Part shown: in pieces, positions 37,901-48,163 of the stretch
Position numbering within the stretch: the first letter of the stretch is position 1
Layout: each line of letters begins with the position of its first letter
DNA from: Numida meleagris
Lineage: Eukaryota; Chordata; Aves; Galliformes; Numididae
Reading direction: 5' to 3'
Length of the DNA stretch: 64,000 bases
Assembly: GCF_002078875.1 (NCBI RefSeq)
Contig: NC_034410.1
Span: 103,838,822-103,902,821, forward strand
Notes under the pieces: generated by a model
Database searches by the model: none
Seen by the model: only the letters and a program-made list of their open reading frames with translations
What the model was told of the DNA's origin: nothing
Program-made: the position numbers and the translations under genes

Positions 37901-40900
37901 TGGTTTTCTCTTTCTTCTGGTTCCTCCTCACTGAGAAGATCTGGAAATCTCTCTCAAATAACAACTGGGAAAAGTAATTGAAAATATGCCCTTAAAAAGA
38001 GTCAAGTTGTTACTTATTCCGCAAGACAAAGACAAGCCACTCATCACAGATTTTCTTGACAGTGACAATGATAGAGAAAGGATATTTTACTGGGCATCTC
38101 TTGCTCGTGCTCTAGTTCTAACCCCAACACAATGACTATAATCAAGAAGGGGAAATTGCATGTGTCAGTGTCCTAAGGAGAAAAAGCAAACAGGGTATAT
38201 AATAGCAATATTTTGAAATTCATTTATTACAGTGAGGTTATAATGCAACTCCTCAAGCCCAGGGGGAATGGTGGGGATGGAGTGTGAGTATTTATTTCTT
38301 GATACAGTTTTTCTTGAAAAGACCAGCCTTGTAAACAAGAATGGTATTTCTTACAGGATGGTAGAAAACAAATGGAATCAATAAATATACCAGTCTGAAG
38401 CACTTAGAGGTTTTTGTCACATATGAATTGTTGGTCTTTAGTTCAGACACTGATGGATTAAAAATTAATTACAATTCTAAAATCTGAGGAATAATCAATA
38501 AACAAAGATCATGATCCAACATGGCATTCAAGACAGAAGACAGCTTATTATTTGTTCAGTGTAAAGAAGCAAACTTCCCTTCAGTGATCTCAACTGCCTG
38601 AAGAAATGAATGCAGGGCAGTACAAATGTTGTAAAACTGAGATTTTATTTTGATAACCCTGGATAAAATCTTAAGCACGTTGTACTGTCATCTGTCATTG
38701 TATCTGCCTGAAACTTTATTTCTATTGTTCTGAAAGTAATGGTGAAAATGGAAGAGTCCCCTAGTTGCTCTCAGACTTCATTGACAGACTGTAACTCTAA
38801 AATTTTCCCCATACTGTGATCTATAAGCTACTTTCTGTTGGACTTGTAAAAGAATTACTTGTCATAATGGAAGTTATAACCTTTACTGTATAGAGGATCC
38901 CAGAAGTGGACTAAGAAGGCCCACTTTCTTTTCATTTGATTTAGTGAGAACATCTAGTATGTATAGTTTACTGTTCCTTGTGATGGGAATATCTGACCAG
39001 ACAATTTGTGAGTTAAGCTCATTGTCAAACTTAATACTCTTGGACTGCTTTATCATGTATGTAAAATCTGGGAACAAAACAGAAAATACTGTACAACCCT
39101 TCAGATAGCTCTAAAGTTGCTCTTGTATAAAAACAAAACTTTTTATACAGGGAACCAGTGCATATGGTGACATTAAATACAAGGTTACCTGGCTATACAT
39201 ATTTCACAGATTAATATGAAATATCGAAGGATACAATTTTAATGAGACCAAACTCAAGGGCCTTAAAGAGAAAATAAAGCTACACTGTGGACAGAATTTC
39301 CTTCCAAGACAGATCTGAGGTGTACATCAGGACAGATTAAATTTGTCACTAATCCCAATAATATAATAGCACAAGCAAACTGCATAGAAAATAGAAGGGA
39401 GAAAAAGACTCAATATAATATATATATGTATATACTTCCAAGAAAAAATACGGCAAAGGCATTAAAATGACATGCTTGCAGTGTGCATCAGTTTCCTCAT
39501 GCACACCAGGCAAATGCAATGGTAAGGAAGATGGCCATGATATGTCACAGTGCAAATCAGATGAGATGAATATGTTGCACACATCAGCAGAACAGTACAA
39601 GGCATGTAGTTTGATGTAACTGTAGGATATATTGTAGAAGTGGTACTCAGCGGCAGCTATTTGATGCACTTTTTGGCTACAAGGTGGTTAAGAAACTATG
39701 GTGAAGTTGTGTGTTGCTATCTTTAAGGGATCTAGAAGAAATACCCTGAATTTTCAAAACATGAAGATAACTGCATCCCTGAAACAGAATTTAGAAAAAA
39801 ATTTAGATAACAATACATTACTGAATGAGAACAGAAGTAATGAAAATGAAAATAAATAATGATTTCACAAGGAATTACGTTGTAAGGAGTATCTACCATA
39901 ACAATGAAAAATGACACTTCCTGCAACTTCAGTGCCAATGTTGCCTGCAATATATGAATAGCCAGAAAAACCTATGGTCAAGTAGGACAAAGAATTCCAG
40001 CACTAAATGTGCCTGGGTATTTATTCCTAGGAAAATAGAAGAACAATTTAATCAGGTTAGCTTTATGACTTTATGAGGTGGATAAGTACTAGATAGAGCA
40101 GATCTTTGAAACAAAATAATAATATGAATACTTGACAATACTGCTCTGTTACAGTGCAGAAGATAATCAGTCCCAAAGTATGAAGATAAGTCAGGAGGAA
40201 GAAAGTAGCAAGGTTACCATTCTCCCCACTTGGATGGCACTTCAAAAGAGTATTCAGCATACAGTACTCAACATTACAAGAGGTATTCCAGAAGAATGAC
40301 ATGCTAGAAGGGCTGTTGGAAGTTAAAAAAACTTTTATGACATTTTAGCGCTCTGCAGTACAAGAAAAGTGCACAACAAAAACTTAATCACAGTGCTTAC
40401 AGATGCAGGAAATGTCATCTAAAACCAAATCACAACAAAATGCAAATCAGAGTAGCACATATGAAGAGCAGCACACTTTGATCATTTCTTAGGAAAAGAA
40501 TCCATCAGAATTGATCCAAAAGAGTGAAAACAGAAAAGTATTTAATAGTCCTCACACCATCCAAAAAAGCTAGAAGTTTTATTTGAGATGATGACCAGTT
40601 AAAATGCACACTGAGACTACTAAAGTTCAGAGAGGATCTCTGAGAACTGGGAAGAGAGGTTCTGAAAGCATGAAGGGAAAGAAAGAAACAAGCGGTTTTA
40701 ATATCAGTGGTCTACATGAAATGTAAAAAACATCATCGCTTCTAAAAAAACATTCCAGTATAAATGCATTGAAAACAGAACATAATAGTAACGGAAGTAA
40801 TGGTAGAAACATCCAGTGAATCTATAAGTGAAGCATAACTGCAAAAAAAGAGGAGTCAATGTAGTAGCATAGAAGGAAATATTTTGCTACTACTAACAAG

Positions 40901-41030
40901 AATCATAAGCTTTGTCTGACAGGTCCAGCTCTACACAAAAACAAACAAACAAACAAAAAACAACAAAACAGAAACAGTTTACAGTGCTCTTTACAAAACC
41001 TAAACACATGGAGCACAAACCATTCACTTA
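31924..41030. other. Nine kilobases without recognisable genes
   Basis: No exon, RNA gene or repeat family was recognised. Low-complexity tracts include T-rich runs near 34454-34470, 35286-35301 and 36339-36366, a TA run at 39415-39434 and an AAAC run at 40936-40956. Open frames reach at most about 117 codons (32586-32939, 40912-41265), and the latter overlaps a CR1 end. This is the longest repeat-poor stretch of the window. Confidence 0.6.
40936..40957. repeat. (AAAC)n microsatellite
   Basis: Short run of about five AAAC units within A/C-rich sequence, about 75 bp before the 3' end of the next CR1. Confidence 0.9.
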
Positions 41031-42391
41031 TCATAGAATCATAGAATTACAGAATGGCTTGGGTTGGAAGGGACCTCGAGGATCATCAAGTTCCAGCGCC
41101 CCTTGCCACAGGCAGGGTTGCCAACTACTAGATCAAGTACTAGATCAGATTTCACAGGGCCCCATCCAACCTGGTCTTGAACACCTCCAGGGATGGGGCA
41201 TCCACAGTCTCTCTGGGCAACCTGTTCCAGACCCTCATCAGTCTCAGTACAAAACTTCCTCATGACATCTAATCTAAATCTCCCCTCCTTTAGTTTTAAA
41301 CCATTCCCCTTGTCCCATCCCTACCCTTGTAAGAAGTTGACTTCCCTCATGTTTATAAACTGTCTTTAAATACTGGAAGGCCACAATGAAGTCTCCTTGC
41401 AACCTCTTTTCCAGGCTGAACAAGCCCTTTCCTTCAGTCTGTCTTCACAGGAGGGGTGCTCCTGCCCTTTGATCATCTTTGTGGCCCTCCTCTGGATCTT
41501 CTCCAAAGGCTCAACATCTTTCCTGTGTTGGGGGCCCCAGACTTGGACACAGTATTCCATCTGGGGCCTCATGAGGGCAGAAGAGAGAGGAATCACCTCT
41601 TTTACCCTGCTGGCCACCCCTCTTCTGACAGAACCCAGGAAACCATTGGCCTTCTGGGTTGCAAGTGCACATTGCTTGCTCATGTTAACCTTTTCATCAA
41701 CCAGTACCCCTAAGACCTTCTCAACAGGGCTACTCTCAAGGAGTTCTTCTCCCAGTTTGTATACATAACTGGCGTTACCTCAATCCAAGTGCAAAAGCTT
41801 GCACTTTGTTTTGTGGATCCTCATTAGGTTCACTAAGGCCCAACTTTCAAGTTTATCAAGGCATCCTTTCTTTCTGCTGTATCAACCACACTGCTCAGCT
41901 TGGTGTCATCAGGAAACTTGCTGTGGGTGCACTTGATCCCATCATCTGTGTCACTGATAAAGATGTCAAAGAGTACTTGGACCCAAGATGGACCCCTGGG
42001 GGACACCACTCTTTATTAGCCTCCAGATGGACATAGAGCCATTGAACACAACGCTCTGACTTTGACTTTCCAAGCAATTCCTTATCCACTGAATAGTTCA
42101 CCCTTCAAATTCACATCTCTCCAATTTAGAGATAAGGATTTGGCATGGGACCATGTCAAAGGCCTTGCAGAAGTTCAGGTAGATTACATCAGTTGCCTTC
42201 CATTTGTCCATGGATGCTGTCACACCATCATAGAATGGCACCAGACTGATCAGGCATGACCCTCCCCTGGCGAAGCTGTGCTGGCTGTGTCGGATCATCC
42301 ACTCGTCCCTCATGTGCCTTAACATGTCTTCCAGGAGGATTAGTTCCATGGTGTTCCCAGGCACAGGGGTGAGGCTCACTGGCCTGTAGTT
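41031..42391 (-). mobile_element. CR1 LINE, 5'-truncated, 1.36 kb
   Basis: Antisense CR1 with a well-kept 3' end (TCATAGAATCATAGAATTAC, then AGAATGGCTTGGGTTGG, at 41031). Coding sequence is recognisable up to about 42391, where similarity stops in the RT finger region (ACTGGCCTGTAGTT). Its 3' UTR resembles the short remnant at 16443, and its RT resembles the copy at 45-46 kb. Confidence 0.95.
41039..42379 (-). pseudogene. CR1 ORF2 RT remnant, motif A Asp lost
   Basis: On the minus strand: an RT start block, [20 protein letters not shown], then [20 protein letters not shown] (42098-42379). Motif A reads [12 protein letters not shown], so the catalytic aspartate of the usual LDF.KAFD is asparagine. 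The catalytic box reads SKFPDDTKL (FADD changed to FPDD, near 41905). The C-terminal part has [20 protein letters not shown] and [16 protein letters not shown] (41366-41683). The motif A block, catalytic box and C-terminus lie in three different frames or segments. It is inactive by frameshift as well as by both active-site changes. Confidence 0.9.
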
Positions 42392-45229
42392 TACGTATCA
42401 AAATCTCAGTGCTGTAATTCCACACTGAATGATAGGAGTGAAAGATAAACCTTACAGTAAACCTTCGCTTTCATGCTTTTGCAGAAGAAAGAAAAGAGAT
42501 ATAACATCTTTGTGTGTTTTTATAACACTGTCATATTTTTCTGTATCTGCCAATTAGTTAGGAAACAATAAAAGAAAAAGGAGTGACAACACAACAACCT
42601 TTTGCCTTTCAGAGGCAAAAATTTGGCTAAGATATCTTGCCTCAGGGCAAGATCTCTGAGGTTCTTGGAGTGAAAAAAGTAGAGCTCCTTGGAGATTATG
42701 ACTATATCTGACTTCTAACAACTTTTTAAATGGAATTAATCTGACAAGTATTTGTGAATATATGCTACAATGCTAAAAGTGGTCAAGAGACAATTTATTT
42801 ACTTGCTGTGGAGATGTAAGAAGATGAAATACTATGAAAATCTTGCATTTGTGTGAACTAATTGCAAAGAACCAGTGGTGGTTAGTGATACACTTCAGAG
42901 AGTCTGAGAAGGACTGGCAGCTGCTCTGTTTGAGCATGAAGGAAGCTGGTACTTGCTGATAGCTGTTACAGTCATGCTTTTAAATACATGAACAAAGCAG
43001 TATGTTTGTCAGCACTGCAGTGAGTGAAATTATAACAGTTTCCACAGACATGATATTTGCATTTTGGATCATAAAATTTACCATGCTTTGGTGTACATTT
43101 GCATTCTGTGCTATTAACTGTGCTATCAATGACTTAGCTAAATATTATATTCAAATAGTTAAGCCTTAACTTGTGTTTGCTGAACTCCTTAAGCACAATC
43201 AGAGTCTTATCTTAAGCTCTGTGTGTGAGAAGGGTCTAATTACTGAATATCTTTTGCAAGTCTCTTAAAACCCAAGAGCTGTAAATCAGGACACGGTGCA
43301 GTGGAGTTGTCTGATCAATATAATGAGAAAGAAACACAAGGCTCAAACTTTTCAGGAGATGGACTGCTCTGATTGTTTTAGCAACATGAATTAGCAGCAG
43401 CAACCTGGCACAGTAATTACAATGGTAGAGCAGGTCAGATATTACTGAAAGCATTTCATAGTGGTCATTTCAACACTAGTTAGGTTTTGGACAGCGGTCT
43501 TACTCATACAGCTATTTGTAGGCCACGGAAGTAGAATCTGTGGTCTGAAATGTCATGCAAAGAAAGGATATACCTTGTGAAGACTACAGCTCTGTTGCCA
43601 CCAGCAGACACAGAATTATCATGGATACTGCTGCAAATAGCAATATTCATTTCAGTTACGGCAGAATTTTAGCTCAAAACAGAAAATGATATTCACTGAT
43701 GTAGTTATAAGCTTGAGCATTAATAATGTCATCTCCAAAGTTCTTGTAGTTACAGAGTACATGGTTTATATACCACTCGCTAACAACTTTCATCATTCCT
43801 TTATGAGCAGCTTCCAGTTCTGTCTGCCAATGTGTGTCTTAAGATAAGTTTCTAAGGATACATAAATTTGGGAAGACTCATTTTTACAAAACTTATGTTT
43901 TCCGTGGCCCAAAGAGTATCCTTCTTTCCTGCAGGCAGTCCAAGCTGATTCAGGTAGGCAGGCTGCAAATCATGAATTTGCAAAACCTTTTCCAAACCAA
44001 CAATTCCTTCAATATCTTGTGGAGCTGATGTCTTACTTAAATAAATCGTGCAGTTTCAAGGACAGTCAATTTTTTAACTCTGATGTATACTAATGGTATA
44101 TGTATTGCATAAAATGATGTAAATCACCTGATACAAACTGAGGATTAAGTTGTAACATGAAAGCATAAGGCAAAGGCCTGGATGTTATCTCCTTGGTCAC
44201 CAAGTTCAGCCTCTGCTACAACAACAACTACTGCATGTAATTCTACTTACATTTTTATAGGCTTTCACTGTGAATATAGTTCAGATTACTTTTCCTTACA
44301 GTCTTCAAATGCAGTATTCCTCCTATAGTGGAAAGTACCGGTAACAAGTAGAGCTCTGTCCTGCTACAGAAGTGCCATGATGCTCCAAGTCACAGAGCCA
44401 CAGAGTGTCAGCACTATGTCAGTGAAGAGTAATTATCATCATCTGCTTGGTGAGAGCTGCCCTACTTTAAAACTTTCTTGAGTTCAGTCCAAGCCATAAT
44501 TCCAGCAGTGGCAGAGGAAGCAGTGACAAGTCAGAATATGTTTTAAAGTACAGGAAAACATAGCACTTTTTTTTTTTCTTGCTTGAATTTAGTGTATATA
44601 TCAGCATAGACCAGCTGTTGTCCTTGTTTTCATTCTCTGATTTGTACTCTGAAATTTTACTTGCTGTCTGTATCAGAGGCAGAGAACTGGTTTCTATTAC
44701 AAAATGACCCATAAAGCTACTTAATCTTTTTTTTTTCACTTGACAGCTAATTTATCTTTTAAAAAAAGTCCAGAAAGGCTGAGAAAAATGTAGCAAAAGG
44801 TGGAGATTTTTCTTTAATTTGGATTTCTATTATTTTAAATCTATTAAGTATTCCTTGTAACAGTCCCACTCATAATGACTGTAGTTGTAATTAACATTGG
44901 CTTCACATGTAATTCAATGAGTATTCTGTGTAACTTAGCAACAGCTGAGCATTTTTTCCTTCTGGAAATTGGAGCATAGCTGCTGATGAATTTGGATGGT
45001 GGACTTGGGAGACACACGTCACACTGAATTCCTGTTTTTTTCCAATTAAGGATGTAAGATGCTATTTATTTAAAGTGAGAAATTGTGAACATTATCAGGA
45101 GTAATACAAAGAACAAATAACTCCATCAAACCTCTGTAAGTTTTCAGAATAGTCTGGATCATAACATGAATAATTCTTTAACTATACAGAATATTTCATA
45201 GACAATTAAAACTACTACAGGAAACTATG
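42392..45229. other. Unique AT-rich DNA, no gene seen
   Basis: No gene or repeat family was recognised. Open frames are under 95 codons and lie in T- or A-rich sequence (for example around 44560-44580). Confidence 0.6.
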
Positions 45230-46604
45230 TCTATCTAACATCTAACCTAAATCTACACTCTTAGTTTGAAGCCATTGCCCTTTCTGCTATCACTATCTGT
45301 TCATGTGAGAATATGGTCCTCCTCCTACTTATAAGTTCCTTTCAAGAACTGGAAGGCTGCAATGAGATCTCCTTACAGCCTTCTCTTCTCCAAGCTGAAC
45401 AAGCCCAGCTCCCTCAGTCTTTCTTCATAGGAGAGGTGCTTCAGCCCTTTGACCATCTTTGTAGCCCTCTCAACCTGCTACAACAGCTTTGCATCCTTCT
45501 TGTGCCAAGGACCCCAGGTTTGGATGCAATTCTCCAGATGGCCCCTCACAAGGGCAGAGTAGGAAGGAACAATCACTTCCCACTCCCCACTGGCCACTCC
45601 TCTTTTAATGCAGCCCAGGATACTGTTGGCCTTCTGGGCTGCAAGAGCACGTTGCTGGCTCATGTTCAACCTTTCATCCACTAGGACCCTCATGTTCTCC
45701 ACAGGGCTGCTCTCAGTGAGTTCTTTTCCTAGTCTGCAGGCATACCTGACATTGCCCTGACCCAAATACAACATCTTGCACCTGGCTTTGCTGAACTTCA
45801 TTAGGTTCTTATAGGCCCACTTTTCAAGCCTGTCCAGGTCCCTTTGGATGGCATCCCTTTCATCTGCTGTATCAACTGGACCACCCAGCTTGGTGTTGTC
45901 AGAAAACTTGCTGAGGGTGCACTCAATCCCATCATCTATGTCATTGATAGAGATGTTAAAGGGTACTGGACTCAAGTCGAACCCCTGGGGGACATCACTC
46001 ATTACTGGCCTCCAGATGGACATAGAGCCATTGACCACAACCCTCTGACTGTGACCTTCCAGCCAATTCCTTATCCACTGAACAGTCCACACTTCAAATC
46101 CGCATCTCTCCAATTTAGAGACATGGTGTAGGACCATGTCAAAGGCCTTGCAGAAGTTCAGATAGACAACAATTGCCCTTCTTTTGCCCATTGATGTCAC
46201 TCCATCACTAAAGGTCACCAGATTGGTTAGGCACGACCTGCCCTTGGTGAAGCTGTCCTGGCTGTCTTGGATCACCTACTAGTCTTGCATATGCCTTGAT
46301 GTATTTTCTAGGAGGAACTGTTCCACGATTTCCTAGGCACAGACATGAGGCTTACAGGCTTCCATTTCCCCAGGTCTTCCTTCCTCCTTTTCTTAAAAAT
46401 GGTAGTGATATTTCCCTTTTTTCCAGTCCCTAGGGACTTTACCTGACAACCATGACTTTTCAGATGTGATGGAGTGTGGCTTGGCAACCACAACAGACAG
46501 TTTCTTCAGAACTCTGGGCTTCATGTCATCTGGCCCCATAGACTTGTACACATTCAATCTCATGAGATGGTATCGGGCTTACTCTGCTCTTACTGGGAGG
46601 GATT
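45230..46604 (-). mobile_element. CR1 LINE, 3' part of an interrupted copy
   Basis: Antisense CR1 containing the RT region and start of the 3' UTR. It lacks the 3' terminal octamers and the last ~150-200 bp of a normal CR1: similarity begins abruptly near 45230 (TCTAACATCTAACCTAAATC). At the other end it stops at about 46604, inside the segment upstream of RT (CTTACTCTGCTCTTACTGGG). The missing upstream continuation resumes at 47160, on the other side of an inverted CR1 piece. Confidence 0.9.
45478..46275 (-). pseudogene. CR1 ORF2 RT remnant (265 open codons)
   Basis: An unusually long open frame for an old copy. The RT finger block reads [20 protein letters not shown], motif [14 protein letters not shown] (catalytic Asp changed to Asn, codon AAC as in the 41-kb copy), motif B SDVPQG (SGVPQG expected) and catalytic box [11 protein letters not shown] (FADD changed to FSDN). 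It then runs through [12 protein letters not shown] and [19 protein letters not shown] to [15 protein letters not shown]. Three of the essential RT motifs are altered, so the protein would be dead even if expressed. It has lost codons after KAFDMV ([14 protein letters not shown]). Confidence 0.9.
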
Positions 46605-47159
46605 TCCAGTAGTGTGCGCTTGCAGCCTGGAAGGTTAACTATGCTCTGGGCTGCATTAAAAGAGGAGTGGCCAGCAGGGAGAGGGAAGTGACTGTCCCCC
46701 TCTGCTCAGCTCTTGTGAGGCCCCATCTGGAGTACTGCGTCCAGGCCTGGGGCCTCCAGCACAAGAAAGATGTGGAGCCCTTGGAGCAGGTGATGATCAG
46801 AAGATGATCAGAAGGCTGGAGCACCTCTCCTGTGAGGAAAGGTTGAGGGAACTGGGCTTGTTTAGTTTGGAGAAGAAAAGGCTCTGGGGAGACCTCATTG
46901 TGACCTTCCAATACTTGATGGGAGTGTATTAAACAGGAGGGGGAACGATTGTTTACAAGGGTGGATAGCGATAGGACAAGAGGGAATGGTTTTAAACTGA
47001 GACAGGGGAGGGTTAGGTTAGATATTAGGAGGAAGTTTTTCACACAGCGGGTGGTTACGCACTGGAACAGGTTGCCCAAGGAGGTTGTGGATGCCCCATC
47101 CCCAGAGGCATTCAAGGCCAGGCTGAATGTGGCTCTGTACAGCCTGGTCTAGTGGTTGG
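46605..47159 (+). mobile_element. Inverted CR1 fragment inside a CR1
   Basis: About 550 bp of CR1 in the sense orientation, lying between two antisense parts of another CR1. It begins within ORF2 at GTGTGCGCTTGCAGCCTGG (46613) and ends in the 3' UTR at GCCTGGTCTAGTGGTTGG (47142-47159), without the terminal ~60-80 bp and octamers that every normal CR1 insertion has. Coding blocks include [16 protein letters not shown] and [18 protein letters not shown], then after a frame change [20 protein letters not shown]. An 11-bp tandem duplication (GATGATCAGAA twice, 46792-46813) replaces part of the usual sequence. It looks less diverged than its host. Confidence 0.9.
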
Positions 47160-48018
47160 AGGGGGGATACACTCCTTTTTCTGTCTTTTCTGACTAGTAT
47201 ATCTGAGGAATCCCTTGTTATTTTTCACATCCCTTGACGAATTCCATTCCATCTGTGCCTTGACTTTCCTGCTTCCATCTCTGAATGTCTGGACACTATC
47301 CCTATATTCTTCCCAGGCCACCCATCCCCACTTCCACTGCATGTACTTTTTGTTCTTATCTCCCAGTTTGACAATCAGGTCCTTGCTCAGCCATAGTGGT
47401 TTTCTGCATCTTCTGCTTGATTCCTTGCGCTGGGTGATGGAGAGCTCTTGTGCTCTCAGAAAGGTGTCCTTTAAGAGCTGTTCTGTTCCTGTGTCCCTAA
47501 GAACAGTTTCCCAGAGCATCTCATTCAGTTGTTCCACAAACAGCTGGATTTCACTCTCATAAAGTTCAGGGTCCTGACTCCACTCTTCGTCAGACCCATA
47601 TTCCTCGGTATCAGAAATTCAGCCAGGGCACAGTCATTACAGCCCAGACTGCATCTGATCTTAATCTCTTTAATGATCTCTTCTGCATTGGTGAGCACCA
47701 AGTCCAGTAACACTTCACTTCTGGTTGGTCTGTCTAATACCTGAACCAGTATGTTATACTCAATGGACTTCAGAATTCTGTTAGATTGCTTGAAGCTCAC
47801 TGTGCTATTTTTTCAGTAGATATCTGAGTGGTAAAAATCCCCCACTAGGATGAGAGTCTGGAATTGCAACACCTCCTGCAGCTGAAGCAAGAAGGCCCTG
47901 TCAACAAGCTTTCCTTCATCAGGTGAACTGTAGTAGACCCTCACCACCAGATGTCGTTTACTGGTCTGGTCCCTGATGACAAATTCAGTCAAAACCACGT
48001 CTACCTGTCTTAACTGAC
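47160..48018 (-). mobile_element. CR1 LINE, 5' part of the interrupted copy
   Basis: Antisense CR1 covering the end of the endonuclease domain and the linker toward RT. It continues the element whose 3' part is at 45230-46604. At the joint it resumes at GGGGGGATACACTCC. About 200 bp of the linker expected between the two parts seem to be missing. Homology fades near 48018. Confidence 0.88.
47165..48010 (-). pseudogene. CR1 ORF2 endonuclease C-terminus and linker
   Basis: ORF2 of CR1 starts with an apurinic-type endonuclease that nicks the target. The last part is visible here. LILVGDFYHSDIY corresponds to the LVGDFNHPDI metal/active-site block with N changed to Y (47813-47998). PTRSEVLLDLVLTNAEE corresponds to the substrate-binding block, and SLGCNDCALAEFLI to the usual GCSDHALVEF, where the catalytic S-D-H has become N-D-C (47525-47800). 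The linker KPLWLSKDLIVKLGDKNKKY, with WEEYRDSVQTFRDG and SSRDVKNNKGFLRY, follows in another frame (47165-47537). Frameshifts and the lost histidine make it non-functional. Confidence 0.88.
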
Positions 48019-48136
48019 CCTAATAAGTAGAAATAAAACTTTACAATCTCACTTGTCTTTTACACTTTTATGTAAGGAGATATGTGATTTCTAAAAACTG
48101 TTCTATTCTATTTCAATTGATTTGCCTTTTTCTGTT

Positions 48137-48163
48137 TTTTGTTTGTTTGTTTGTTTGTTTTTT
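48137..48163. repeat. (GTTT)n microsatellite
   Basis: About five GTTT units within a T-rich run, with no element attached. Confidence 0.92.

Noticed and set aside
45230..48018. CR1 locus read as twin-priming inversion of one element
   Set aside because: Twin priming inverts the 5' part of an element. Here the inverted piece is a second copy of the 3' region that is also present in the host, so it must come from another CR1.
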